This document shows positions 9,891 through 19,088 of a DNA stretch of 64,000 bases, piece after piece. Every line of letters starts with the position of its first letter. Within the stretch, counting starts at the first letter, position 1. The stretch is from contig CP070276.1 in NCBI GenBank assembly GCA_016916535.1, forward strand, positions 1,302,001 to 1,366,000. Direction: 5' to 3'. This DNA is from Dysgonomonadaceae bacterium zrk40. GTDB lineage: Bacteria > Bacteroidota > Bacteroidia > Bacteroidales > Dysgonomonadaceae. The position numbers and the translations under genes were made by a program. The notes below the pieces were generated by a model, which saw only the letters and a list, made by a program, of their open reading frames with translations, was not told where the DNA came from and did no database searches.

Positions 9891-12623
9891 TCAGTGAGTT
9901 GTGGTATCAATTGCCTGTTGGATGATCGCAGCCTGATTAATCTTGTGCAGCGCCGTCAGACCTTCGGCAGTAACACCGCTGGCGGGCCTTCCTATAAGCC
10001 TTAGACGACAGTCGCCCAGCTGCTGCTTCACGAAGGTGGCAGCACCCATGTTAAGCGGCTCCTCTTGTACCCATACCCATTCAACATCTGAGGGATAGCC
10101 GGCTGTGATTTCAAGCAGCTGTTTCTCAGGGAAAGGATAGAGTTGTTCGATCCGGATGATTGCCACATCATCCTTTTCCGCTTCACGCCGTGCAGACTCC
10201 AGTTCGTAATAAATTTTCCCGCTGCAGAGAAGGATTCTCCTCACTTTCGAGCGATCATCGGTAAGATGATCCCCGATTGCCTCACGGAAGCTTCCCTCGG
10301 TGAATTCATCCAGCGAAGAGACACACTCCGGATGACGCAGCAGACTCTTTGGCGTGAAGAGGATCAGCGGTACCCTGATATCGCGATGGAGCTGCCGCCT
10401 CAACACATGGAAGAGGTTGGCAGGTGTGGTGCAGTTCACCACCTGCAGGTTGAGGTTGGCACAAAGAGTCAGAAACCGCTCCATGCGACCGCTCGAGTGC
10501 TCGGCGCCCTGCCCCTCGTAACCATGAGGCAGCAGCATCACCAGTCCCGACTTGATGCCCCACTTCTCCTGGGCGGCAGCGATGTACTGGTCCACGATCA
10601 CTTGTCCCACGTTGTAAAAGTCACCAAACTGAGCTTCCCAGATGGTAAGCCCATCAGGATGAGCCAGCGCGTAGCCATATTCAAATCCCAGGATCCCGTA
10701 CTCGTTCAGGGGCGAATTGTAAACACGTACGGCAGCCTGCTCCCCCCCCAGGTTTTTGAGAGGGAAATATTTTTCTTTGCCGTCTTCGGTGATGATCTCG
10801 GCATGACGGTGCGAGAAGGTGCCCCTTTCAGAGTCCTGGCCGCTCAGCCTCACCGTATGCTTCTCCCATGCCAAAGAGGCATAAGCCATCAGTTCACCCA
10901 TGGCCCAGTCGTACCTATCTTCGCTGATCATGGCAGCACGCTGGGCAAACAGACGCACGGTCTTGTTGAAAAATTTCTTATCTGCCGGCAGGGTGGTAAT
11001 CCGCTCTGCCAGTTGCAGGAAGAGTTCCTTCGGGATCTTCGTGTCAGTGGAACGCTCGAAATCAGTTGCCTCCGGTAAACGAATTCCCTCGTATTTGCCA
11101 GCGAAGAATGGTTGCAGGTTAAGTCGGCTGGTAGAAAGTGATGCTTCATAATCATCCTCAAGCCTCTGGTGAAAAGCTGCCACACGCTCATCGAACGCCT
11201 GCCGGGTAATCACCCCTTCTTCGATCAGTTTCTCAGCATAGATATCGCGCGGGTTCTTATGCTTCGCAATGATGTCATACAACTCTGGTTGTGTGAAACG
11301 GGGTTCATCACCCTCATTGTGACCATACTTGCGGTAAGAGAGCAGGTCGATGAAGACATCGATGTTGAACATCTGACGGAACTCCAGCGCCAGCTTCGCC
11401 ACGTAGACCATCGCCTCAATGTCATCGCCGTTCACATGGAACACCGGCGACTGTGTCACCTTGGCCACGTCGGTACAGTAGGTGCTAGAGCGCCCCAGCA
11501 GGTAACTGGTGGTGAACCCCACCTGGTTGTTGATCACGATGTGAATTGTGCCGCCTGTCTTGTAACCCTGCAGCTTCGAGAACTGAATGGTTTCATAGAC
11601 CACTCCCTGACCGGCTATGGCGGCATCACCATGCACCAGGATGGGCAGTACTGAATCATCGGTGAAGTCATGTTCATTCTCAAGCTTGGCACGTGCGATA
11701 CCCTGTACCACAGGCCCAACCGTCTCCAGGTGAGACGGATTGGGGGCTAGGCTGATGGAGATGGTACGCCCCTCGTAGTCAATGGTATTGTTGTACCCAA
11801 GGTGGTACTTCACATCACCATACTTGATCTCCTCCTCGTAGTTCTGGGCATTGAACTCGCGAAACACCTGCGAGTAAGGTTTCTTCATGATGTTGGTCAG
11901 CACGTTGAGGCGTCCCCGGTGTGCCATCCCCAACACCATCTCGTTCACGTCGTAAGGACCCGCATGGGCAATCATCGCTGCCAGAGCGGGGATGATTGAC
12001 TCGGAACCCTCAAGCGAGAAACGCTTCTGACCGACAAATTTCTTGTGCAGGTAATCCTCGAAACCAGAGGCTTCGATCAGTCGGTCGAGGATCTGCAGCT
12101 TCGCCTCCTTTGTAAAGGTCTCTCTGTTCCGGCTGCTCTCCATCCTTACCTGCAACCACTGCACGATTTCCGGCTTGGTCATGTAACGATATTCTACACC
12201 TATCGATTTGCAGTAAGTGGCTTCCAGATGTTCAATGATGCTGCGCAGGGTTGTCCTCCCCAGACCGACCTCTTTTCCCGCCTCAAATAAGGTGTCAAGA
12301 TCGCTCTCCGAGAGATCAAAATTTTCAATGTCGAGCGTGGGGGAGTAACTGCGGCGGGTGCGCACGGGATTTGTTTTGGTGAAGAGATGACCACGCCGCC
12401 TGTAACCGTTAATCAACCGCATCACAGCGATCTCCTTGGGTGAGTGTCCGTTCAACTCTTTCGACGCAACAGGTTTTGTGGGGAAATTGGCAACAGCCAA
12501 ATCAAATCCCTGAAAGAAAAAGCGAAAACTTTCATCTACCGCCTCGGGTGATTCCTTATATTTCTGATACAAAGCCTCAAGGGCTTCAATGTCCATGTTA
12601 CCTAGTTCGTTTTTGGCATTCAT
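9891..12623 (-). CDS. sucA: 2-oxoglutarate dehydrogenase E1 component
   Basis: A 910-residue thiamine-diphosphate enzyme. It has the N-terminal E1 tail (ALYQKYKESPEAVDESFRFFFQGF), FSLEGSESIIPAL and GMAHRGRLNVL near 210-240, LAPNPSHLETVGPVVQG near 300, the ThDP-binding HGDAAIAGQGVVYE near 335, and the transketolase-like region with LLPHGYEGQGAEHSSGRMERFL near 700-720. It decarboxylates 2-oxoglutarate and succinylates the E2 lipoyl arm. Full length. It is the first gene of the sucAB operon and is divergent from pfp. Confidence 0.95.
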   Translation of the reverse strand: MNAKNELGNMDIEALEALYQKYKESPEAVDESFRFFFQGFDLAVANFPTKPVASKELNGHSPKEIAVMRLINGYRRRGHLFTKTNPVRTRRSYSPTLDIENFDLSESDLDTLFEAGKEVGLGRTTLRSIIEHLEATYCKSIGVEYRYMTKPEIVQWLQVRMESSRNRETFTKEAKLQILDRLIEASGFEDYLHKKFVGQKRFSLEGSESIIPALAAMIAHAGPYDVNEMVLGMAHRGRLNVLTNIMKKPYSQVFREFNAQNYEEEIKYGDVKYHLGYNNTIDYEGRTISISLAPNPSHLETVGPVVQGIARAKLENEHDFTDDSVLPILVHGDAAIAGQGVVYETIQFSKLQGYKTGGTIHIVINNQVGFTTSYLLGRSSTYCTDVAKVTQSPVFHVNGDDIEAMVYVAKLALEFRQMFNIDVFIDLLSYRKYGHNEGDEPRFTQPELYDIIAKHKNPRDIYAEKLIEEGVITRQAFDERVAAFHQRLEDDYEASLSTSRLNLQPFFAGKYEGIRLPEATDFERSTDTKIPKELFLQLAERITTLPADKKFFNKTVRLFAQRAAMISEDRYDWAMGELMAYASLAWEKHTVRLSGQDSERGTFSHRHAEIITEDGKEKYFPLKNLGGEQAAVRVYNSPLNEYGILGFEYGYALAHPDGLTIWEAQFGDFYNVGQVIVDQYIAAAQEKWGIKSGLVMLLPHGYEGQGAEHSSGRMERFLTLCANLNLQVVNCTTPANLFHVLRRQLHRDIRVPLILFTPKSLLRHPECVSSLDEFTEGSFREAIGDHLTDDRSKVRRILLCSGKIYYELESARREAEKDDVAIIRIEQLYPFPEKQLLEITAGYPSDVEWVWVQEEPLNMGAATFVKQQLGDCRLRLIGRPASGVTAEGLTALHKINQAAIIQQAIDTTTH

Positions 12624-12711
12624 CGGTCAATACTGCTGTGAGAATAATGATATAAATGGTAAAGATGGCGAAATTGTTCGTTTAAACCAACAAAAATTGC
12701 TATTTTTGATG

Positions 12712-12719
12712 CTTCAAAT
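12712..12719 (+). promoter_or_regulatory. -7 promoter box for pfp
   Basis: TATTTTTG (TAnnTTTG) lies 48 bp before the pfp ATG, in the region shared with divergent sucA. Confidence 0.5.
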
Positions 12720-12767
12720 TATTCTCCACAAAAAAGATAGGATATCAACATCATAAAATTCATTCCA

Positions 12768-14432
12768 ATGACAAAAAGCGCTTTACAAATTGCGAGGGCC
12801 GCTTATGAGCCCAAGATGCCCGAAGGATTGAAGGGTAACGTGAATATTCAGGAGGGAGCAGCCACACAATCGGTGCGGGACCAGGAGGAGATAGCCAAGC
12901 TGTTTCCAAACACTTATGGGAAGCCGATTGTCACCTTCTCGGGGAGTGCCGGCAAACAAGGCACCGTCACACCATACAACGTGGGAGTAATACTCTCCGG
13001 CGGACAGGCGCCCGGCGGACACAACGTGATTGCCGGCATCTTCGACGGTATCAAAAGATTGCATCAGGAGAGTAAACTCTACGGGTTCATCCTGGGACCG
13101 GGCGGACTGGTAGACCACAAATACAAAGAGTTGAGCGCAGAAATCATCGACGAGTACCGTAACACCGGAGGTTTCGACATCATTGGCTCCGGACGCACCA
13201 AGCTGGAAACCAAGGAACAGTTCGACAAGGGGCTGGAGATCCTGAAGGAGCTGGACATCAAAGCACTGGTGATCATCGGTGGTGATGACTCCAATACCAA
13301 CGCCTGCGTGCTGGCCGAATACTACGCATCCATAAACTCCGGTGTACAGGTCATCGGATGCCCCAAGACAATAGACGGTGACCTCAAGAATGAGCAGATA
13401 GAGACCTCCTTCGGTTTTGACACCGCCTGTAAAGTCTACTCGGAGCTGATTGGCAACATCCAGCGCGACTGCAACTCGGCACGCAAGTACTGGCATTTTA
13501 TCAAGGTGATGGGACGCTCAGCCTCCCACATCGCACTCGAATGTGCGCTGCAAACACATCCCAACATCTGCATCGTCTCAGAGGAGGTAGAAGCAAAGGG
13601 ATGGTCGCTCGACCAGATTATTGACGACATCGCAACGGTGATCGCCAAACGTGCAGAAAGTGGACTGAACTTCGGAACGGTGATCATCCCCGAGGGACTG
13701 ATCGAGTTCATCCCCGCCATGAAGAAGCTGATCAGTGAATTGAACGACTTCCTGGCGCACAACCAGGAGGAGTTCGACCTGGTACGTCGCTCCGGTAAAC
13801 GCGATTACATCATCAGCAAATTGTCACACGAAAACGCTGAAATCTATGCCAGTCTGCCCGAAACGGTGGCTCGCCAGCTCACCCTCGACCGTGACCCACA
13901 CGGCAACGTGCAGGTGTCGCTTATCGAGACGGAGAAGCTCCTGGCAGAGATGGTAAAGAACAGGCTGAGTGAGTGGAAGAAAGAGGGCAAATACAAAGGT
14001 AAGTTTGCCACCATCACCCACTTCTTCGGCTACGAAGGTCGCTGTGCCGCCCCCTCCAACTATGATGCGGACTATTGTTACTCTCTTGGATACACCGCTT
14101 CGATGCTGGTTGCTGCCGGTAAGACAGGTTACATGTCATCGGTACGCAACACAACCGCCGCCGCTGCTGAGTGGATTGCCGGCGGGATACCCATCACCAT
14201 GATGATGAATATGGAAAGACGTCACGGCGAAATGAAACCGGTCATACAGAAAGCTCTGGTAGAGCTCGAGGGTGAACCGTTCAACTACTTCGTAAGCCAG
14301 CGCGACAAGTGGGCCATTGAGACTGACTACGTATATCCCGGTCCGATACAATACTTTGGACCCACCGAGGTATGTGACCAACCCAGCAAAACCCTGCAGC
14401 TGGAACAAAAGGGATGTATCGTGGTGCAGTAA
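12768..14432 (+). CDS. pfp: Diphosphate--fructose-6-phosphate 1-phosphotransferase
   Basis: A 554-residue PPi-dependent phosphofructokinase of the long (about 550 aa) type. The phosphate-binding loop is [16 protein letters not shown] near residues 73-88. [11 protein letters not shown] near 172 carries the Asp pair typical of PPi rather than ATP enzymes, [20 protein letters not shown] near 203 carries the catalytic Asp, and [13 protein letters not shown] is near 247. It interconverts fructose-6-phosphate and fructose-1,6-bisphosphate with pyrophosphate, an energy-saving step common in fermenting Bacteroidales. A bidirectional terminator follows. Confidence 0.96.
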   Translation: MTKSALQIARAAYEPKMPEGLKGNVNIQEGAATQSVRDQEEIAKLFPNTYGKPIVTFSGSAGKQGTVTPYNVGVILSGGQAPGGHNVIAGIFDGIKRLHQESKLYGFILGPGGLVDHKYKELSAEIIDEYRNTGGFDIIGSGRTKLETKEQFDKGLEILKELDIKALVIIGGDDSNTNACVLAEYYASINSGVQVIGCPKTIDGDLKNEQIETSFGFDTACKVYSELIGNIQRDCNSARKYWHFIKVMGRSASHIALECALQTHPNICIVSEEVEAKGWSLDQIIDDIATVIAKRAESGLNFGTVIIPEGLIEFIPAMKKLISELNDFLAHNQEEFDLVRRSGKRDYIISKLSHENAEIYASLPETVARQLTLDRDPHGNVQVSLIETEKLLAEMVKNRLSEWKKEGKYKGKFATITHFFGYEGRCAAPSNYDADYCYSLGYTASMLVAAGKTGYMSSVRNTTAAAAEWIAGGIPITMMMNMERRHGEMKPVIQKALVELEGEPFNYFVSQRDKWAIETDYVYPGPIQYFGPTEVCDQPSKTLQLEQKGCIVVQ

Positions 14433-14459
14433 CATCACTACACCTGCGATACAGACGAA

Positions 14460-14489
14460 AAAAGGGCTGGCCAGATGGCCAGCCCTTTT
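14460..14489. terminator. Bidirectional terminator between pfp and the ppiD-like gene
   Basis: Perfect 13-bp stem AAAAGGGCTGGCC/GGCCAGCCCTTTT with a 4-nt AGAT loop. It has an A-tract on one side and a T-tract on the other, so it can terminate both converging genes. Confidence 0.92.
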
Positions 14490-14515
14490 ACTGTTTGATT
14501 GTCTGAAAGAAGAGA

Positions 14516-16645
14516 TCAAAAGAAACGGAACCGGTTGTCTTCAACACCCAATTTCTCTTTCAGTATCTCCACCGACTGCATTTGCAGACGATAAGCCTTC
14601 TCGTTCATCATGCTGTTCTTTTCTGCATCGGCATCGTAGCTCTCAGTACCCTGAGTGCGATTGGTTACTTGTGTCACATAGACACCCATGTTCCCCTTGA
14701 TAGGACCCTGCACGCTGTTGAGCGGTGCAAAGGCAGAGAGGGCATTCATCACAGGTTCATATCCCAGCCCTGTGATGTTCTGTGTATTGAAGTTGACAAA
14801 CCGAACTGTGTCGGTACGACTGTTCATCGCTTCGGCATAAGCATCAATTGTGGTGAGATTTTGAGCTTTCAAGTCAGCAATCATCTTCTCTGCCTTCTTC
14901 TCATTCAGCAATTGCGATCTGATGCCTGATGCAACCTCTGAGAGAGGTGCTGTCCCTGCAGGGATCACCTGATCCACGCGAGCTATCACGCGCTGATTGG
15001 TCAAGTCGAACTTCTTCACGCTACCGGGCTTCTTCTCTCTGGCAGCCCAGGTGATCACCTGTCGTGAACCGGGTATCTGCGCCAATGTGAATTCATTCGC
15101 CGAAACTGTGATATTGGGCATCACCATGTATCCCTTTTCGGAGGCCAGTTCGTTGAATTTGCTTCCCACCTCGGGTGTGGAAACAAACTGATTCAGTTCA
15201 TTGTCAATGTTATTGGAAGTCTTCTCACTGGCAATCACCGGCATGTCGATGATAGCTACCTTGTACTTGTTCACCGGACGGGTTCTCTCCTCTATCTGAA
15301 TAATAACCTGTTGACCCGGCAGCGACAACTTCACCAACTCACCTACTGGGCTGTTGAATACTGTTTCCACCATCTCGGAACCAAACGATGCCAGATCGAT
15401 CTCCCTGGCCCATCCCACATCACCACCGTTAGAACTGGGATTGAGACTGTTGGCTACATCGGCAAACGACTGCCCTTCACGTATCACATTGTAAAGACTA
15501 TCCGTAAAACGGGTTACAATTGAGTCCTGACCAACCATGGAACCGCTGGGAATTGACATCATCCTGAAATGTACCGAATCAGGGGCGATCTTTTTGTCAA
15601 TCAGCTTCACAATCTGGTATGAGTCGCCTTCACGCTCGGGACCATACAGCTCGTTGATGGCTGCCGAACGTACGAACTCAATCTGATCGGGTGTCAACAT
15701 TTGCTCACTCATGAATACATCACGATAAGGTACCTGAGAATAGTCGGCAACCACGGTAGCCGGATTCTGGCTGTTCTGTAACTCGGTGAATGCCACACGC
15801 GACTCAGCCTCTACCTCTGCATAATCCTCATCACTGGGTAAAATCTGCTTCGAGAAGTAAGAAAGTTTCACAAGAGGAGCTTCCAGACGATAATCATCTT
15901 TGTGCTTGTCATAATAGGCCTTTATCTCCTTTTCTGTTACCGTCACAACCGTATCGGGAATGGTGAAATAGTTCTGGACCACATATGCCATATCGGCATT
16001 CTGTTGTGTCAGCTCAAAATTGCTTTTCGCTTCTGCATCGTTGGTGATCACGGCGCTGGAAAGCAGTGAGGTATATTTCTCTTCCAGACGCTGTGTCCTG
16101 ACCATCTCTTCAATAAAGAGCCAGAGAGATTTGTATTGATTCACGATCGACTGCTCTTCCGGATTGGGACTCGGCATGTTGATGGTGTTGAGGAAATCGA
16201 CCAGTGCGGTACGGCTAAACATCCCTGTTTGCGGATCGACGAAAAAGGGAAGTTGCTGCAGAACGGGTGAAATAAACTCACCATGTACCAAGTCGTTGAT
16301 CTCCTCCTTGCTTACACTCAATCCCAGTTTGTCTGTCTGATTCTCCAGCAGCCGCTGACGCACCATTTGTTGGTAAACCGCTTCACGAATCTGTGCGGAG
16401 GTGTTCTCGTCAAGTGAACTCTGACCGCTCACCATCTTCTGGAACTCCTCAAACTCAGTAATCTTGTCGGCATAGTCCTTGGTGGATATCACTTCGCCGT
16501 TTACCACAAACGCTTTATCCTGTGCCTTCCCGAAAAGAGTGGTACCGGAAGTGAGCAAGTCTCCTAAAACAAAAGCAAGCAATGCCACCCCAATAACGAT
16601 GACCAACAACGTGCCTTTATCCCTAATCTTTTGTAAAGTAGCCAT
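14516..16645 (-). CDS. ppiD: PpiD/SurA-like peptidyl-prolyl isomerase, membrane-anchored
   Basis: A 709-residue protein. A single N-terminal transmembrane anchor (LLVIVIGVALLAFVLGDLLT, about 14-33) is followed by a SurA_N-type chaperone region (VNGEVISTKDYADKI... LLENQTDKLGLSVSKEEINDLV, about 48-115) and a parvulin-type domain near 340-450 (VHFRMMSIPSGS, FADVANSLNPSSNGGDVGW). The rest is a large chaperone-like periplasmic part. It should help fold outer-membrane proteins as they leave Sec. In related Bacteroidota this gene follows the LptC/GldE-like block directly; here an insertion element lies between. Confidence 0.9.
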   Translation of the reverse strand: MATLQKIRDKGTLLVIVIGVALLAFVLGDLLTSGTTLFGKAQDKAFVVNGEVISTKDYADKITEFEEFQKMVSGQSSLDENTSAQIREAVYQQMVRQRLLENQTDKLGLSVSKEEINDLVHGEFISPVLQQLPFFVDPQTGMFSRTALVDFLNTINMPSPNPEEQSIVNQYKSLWLFIEEMVRTQRLEEKYTSLLSSAVITNDAEAKSNFELTQQNADMAYVVQNYFTIPDTVVTVTEKEIKAYYDKHKDDYRLEAPLVKLSYFSKQILPSDEDYAEVEAESRVAFTELQNSQNPATVVADYSQVPYRDVFMSEQMLTPDQIEFVRSAAINELYGPEREGDSYQIVKLIDKKIAPDSVHFRMMSIPSGSMVGQDSIVTRFTDSLYNVIREGQSFADVANSLNPSSNGGDVGWAREIDLASFGSEMVETVFNSPVGELVKLSLPGQQVIIQIEERTRPVNKYKVAIIDMPVIASEKTSNNIDNELNQFVSTPEVGSKFNELASEKGYMVMPNITVSANEFTLAQIPGSRQVITWAAREKKPGSVKKFDLTNQRVIARVDQVIPAGTAPLSEVASGIRSQLLNEKKAEKMIADLKAQNLTTIDAYAEAMNSRTDTVRFVNFNTQNITGLGYEPVMNALSAFAPLNSVQGPIKGNMGVYVTQVTNRTQGTESYDADAEKNSMMNEKAYRLQMQSVEILKEKLGVEDNRFRFF

Positions 16646-16703
16646 TTAACTAATCTTTAGTGCTGTTTAAAAGGTAAAATGTAATTTGATTCAAATAAGG
16701 GTG

Positions 16704-16711
16704 CGAAGTTA
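16704..16711 (-). promoter_or_regulatory. Candidate -7 box for the ppiD-like gene
   Basis: The minus strand reads TAACTTCG, one mismatch from TAnnTTTG, about 60 bp before the start. It would let the gene be transcribed independently of the upstream operon despite the insertion element. Confidence 0.3.
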
Positions 16712-16790
16712 GTAAAAATAAAGTAGATATACCGGTTTTTTCATGGAAAAGTATGCAATGGTGAGGTGAAATAAACGCATTCAGTCACAC

Positions 16791-16795
16791 TATTA
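16791..16795 (+). repeat. Left target-site duplication of the IS982-family element
   Basis: TATTA, repeated directly at 17830-17834 on the other side of the element. Confidence 0.75.
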
Positions 16796-16812
16796 ACGTG
16801 AGTTCGGGATAA
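16796..16812 (+). repeat. Left terminal inverted repeat of the IS element
   Basis: ACGTGAGTTCGGGATAA, a perfect complement of the right end. Confidence 0.92.
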
Positions 16813-16816
16813 CATA

Positions 16817-17728
16817 TTATCCCCAAATGGTTAATTGACTTGACTTTTCCACTTCAAATTTGATTGAAGGCTTTTTGGGAAAGAAACAATATGCCACCAA
16901 TGCAGCAATTATGTTCATGATGAAATTATGTGTGGAACGATGCCTTGAATGTTCTATCTGGCAGATATTCTTCAGTTCATCATTGATGGACTCAATTACA
17001 GATCTTTTGCGTAAGAGAATCTTGTCGCGGAATGACATCAGGGAATTTTTCATATTTGAGCGTATACCGGTCACTAAATGAACACCCTGGTCAAACAGCA
17101 TCTCGAAGAGCTTTGTGCTGATGTAACCCTTGTCTGCATATAGTTTACCGAAAAGATCTTTGGTAAGAACATTGATTACGTCAGGGTTTCTATCGTCGAC
17201 ATTGCCTTTTGTGAGAGAGAAATTCAGCAATTCACCCTTTTCGTTACAGACCAGATGAAGCTTGAATCCAAAAAACCAGCCCATCGTACTTTTCCCTCTT
17301 TGTGCCAGATCCCTGAATACTTTATTCGAGTGTATACGCTTGTTATGACATACTTTAATGGGAGTGCTATCCACATATGTAATGCCTGTGCATTCACCAA
17401 ATCCAAAGAGTTTGAGCAAGAGCATGAAAGGTACAATCACCCTGGGTTGCAACTCGACAAAACGGTTGTAGGAAACGGCATTTGGAAAATAGCTCTTCAT
17501 GTGTTTGCAAATATAAAACAGGTAATAATTCTTGAAATTATGGAAGGTTCCGCAGTGGAAACAGACCATCACGGCAATAATCTCGCTCTGGGACATTTGC
17601 GTTTTCCTGTTTCTCCTTTTAGTTGTACCCCCGGCTTGAAGTTGATGATTCTGAATTTCATTCTCATATTCTGCACAAAAATCGTCGGCAATACAAAATA
17701 TTTCAATAACTTTGTCTGTTGTGATCAT
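16817..17728 (-). CDS. IS982-family transposase
   Basis: A 303-residue DDE transposase. An N-terminal helical region (about 1-60) is followed by HCGTFHNFKNYYLFYICKHM and SYNRFVELQPRV, both typical of the IS982 group. The catalytic core has the first Asp in GITYVDSTPIKVCHN (about 118), the second in KLYADKGYIS (about 196) and a Glu in KRSVIESINDELKN (about 242). GWFFGFKLHLVCNEKGELLNF is a strong family signature. No frameshift or internal stop is seen, so it is probably functional. Confidence 0.95.
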   Translation of the reverse strand: MITTDKVIEIFCIADDFCAEYENEIQNHQLQAGGTTKRRNRKTQMSQSEIIAVMVCFHCGTFHNFKNYYLFYICKHMKSYFPNAVSYNRFVELQPRVIVPFMLLLKLFGFGECTGITYVDSTPIKVCHNKRIHSNKVFRDLAQRGKSTMGWFFGFKLHLVCNEKGELLNFSLTKGNVDDRNPDVINVLTKDLFGKLYADKGYISTKLFEMLFDQGVHLVTGIRSNMKNSLMSFRDKILLRKRSVIESINDELKNICQIEHSRHRSTHNFIMNIIAALVAYCFFPKKPSIKFEVEKSSQLTIWG

Positions 17729-17812
17729 AGGGCTGATGTTTGTTATTTGTTTGATTATCAGCTATAAATATACAAATAATCTCCCTATATCACAACTTTT
17801 TTTATGCTTTTC

Positions 17813-17829
17813 TTATCCCGAACTCACGT
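17813..17829 (-). repeat. Right terminal inverted repeat of the IS element
   Basis: TTATCCCGAACTCACGT, the perfect complement of the left end. Confidence 0.92.
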
Positions 17830-17834
17830 TATTA
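17830..17834 (+). repeat. Right target-site duplication of the IS element
   Basis: TATTA, matching the left flank. Its last three bases (TTA) are the complement of the TAA stop of the gldE-like gene. Confidence 0.75.
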
Positions 17835-19088
17835 ACTCATCTGCAAACGCACCACTTCAATTTTGCGAGCTGTAACTTTCAGTATCTTAAAGGTATATTT
17901 ACCAATGATCACCGTCTCATAGGTCTTGGGAAATCGTTGTGTGTGGTGGAGCAGGTAACCGGCAACGGTTGAATAGTCGTCCGACTCTGGAAGTCCGAGG
18001 TGGTACAATTCGTTCAGCTGGTCTATTTCCATGCGTCCGGAGAGCACATAAGCATCCTCTCCCTCCTTCTTGATGAAGTTCGACTTCACATCATACTCAT
18101 CTTCAATATCACCAAAAATTTCTTCAACCAGGTCCTCCATGGTCACGATACCGGAGGTGCCTCCAAATTCATCGACCACCACGGCAATGCTCTTGCGTTG
18201 CTGCATCAGATCACTCATCAACTGTCTGGCCGACATGCTCTCCGGCACAAACGAGATAGATGCCACACAACCTGTCCAATCGGCTGGTTGGCTGAAGATC
18301 TCCCAGATATGAATGTACCCCAGTATGTTGTCAATGTCCTCTTTGTAGACCAGTATCCGTGAGAGACCTGTTTCAATAAATTTCTCTTTTAGTGTTTCCA
18401 CTTCTGTGTCAACACTCACTGCTACAATTTCAGCTCGTGGGACCATGCAATCCTTGATTTTCAGGCCGGAGAAGTCGAGGGCATTCCGGAAGATCTTCAC
18501 CTCTGAATCCAAATCCTCTTCGTTTGTCAGCTCGTTGATGCTCTTCTTCACGAAAGCGTTCAACTCTTGTTGTTCATATTCTTCTGTCTTTGGATCAACA
18601 ATAGGAACACCAAACAGCTTCAGTATGAATTTAGAAAAAAAAATGAAAAAGCGGGTCAGCGGATAGAAAAGTACATAAAAGAGGAAAGCGGGCAAAACAA
18701 GCAACCTCATCCAGAAGTTCGCACTGTGTTGAAACAACAGCCGCGGCAGCAACTGATAAATGATTGGTATGATCAGCAGTAGTGAAAGGATAAAGATCAG
18801 CAGCTGAGAAAGGGGGATAGCAGCTCCGGCTGTCTGTAGCTGCAGCAATATCAGCGAAAAGGCAACCAGAAACACAAGTGCCATGGTTTTACCCACGGCC
18901 AGAGTGGCTAAAAATTGTCTCGGATGACCGAATAAAGTGTTATACAGATAATTCATATAACCCGCCTTCTTGCTTCGGATGGCGAATTTAAACTTATCGC
19001 AGGAAAGGAATGCAGCCTCAGTACCCGAGAAAAAAAGGGCGAATATCAAACTGACGATCAACCAGCTGATGGATTGAGATAGTGTCAT
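17832..19088 (-). CDS. GldE-like CNNM/CBS-domain membrane protein (hemolysin family)
   Basis: A 418-residue protein. The DUF21/CNNM transmembrane domain spans about 1-160, with four hydrophobic segments and FSGTEAAFLSCDKFKF at the N-terminus. A pair of CBS domains covers about 195-320 (CMVPRAEIVAVSVDTEVETL, SRILVYKEDIDNILGYIHIWEIF, AVVVDEFGGTSGIVTMEDLVEEIFGDIEDE), followed by a C-terminal CorC/HlyC domain (about 335-415). Such proteins are linked to divalent-cation transport or sensing. In gliding Bacteroidota the homologue GldE acts with lipoprotein GldD, but no gliding genes are visible here. Its start overlaps the end of lptC by 4 bp (ATGA), so translation is coupled. Its stop codon lies inside an IS target duplication. 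Confidence 0.88.
   Translation of the reverse strand: MTLSQSISWLIVSLIFALFFSGTEAAFLSCDKFKFAIRSKKAGYMNYLYNTLFGHPRQFLATLAVGKTMALVFLVAFSLILLQLQTAGAAIPLSQLLIFILSLLLIIPIIYQLLPRLLFQHSANFWMRLLVLPAFLFYVLFYPLTRFFIFFSKFILKLFGVPIVDPKTEEYEQQELNAFVKKSINELTNEEDLDSEVKIFRNALDFSGLKIKDCMVPRAEIVAVSVDTEVETLKEKFIETGLSRILVYKEDIDNILGYIHIWEIFSQPADWTGCVASISFVPESMSARQLMSDLMQQRKSIAVVVDEFGGTSGIVTMEDLVEEIFGDIEDEYDVKSNFIKKEGEDAYVLSGRMEIDQLNELYHLGLPESDDYSTVAGYLLHHTQRFPKTYETVIIGKYTFKILKVTARKIEVVRLQMS

Larger units (their letters stand above)
16796..17829 (-). mobile_element. Intact IS982-family insertion sequence (1,034 bp)
   Basis: The ends are perfect 17-bp inverted repeats: ACGTGAGTTCGGGATAA at 16796-16812 and its complement at 17813-17829. 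They are bounded by 5-bp direct repeats TATTA. The element encodes one full-length DDE transposase on the minus strand and is visibly more AT-rich than its neighbours. It lies between the gldE-like gene and the ppiD-like gene, and the right-hand target duplication contains the stop codon of the gldE-like gene. Perfect ends and an open transposase suggest a recent and potentially active copy. Confidence 0.93.
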
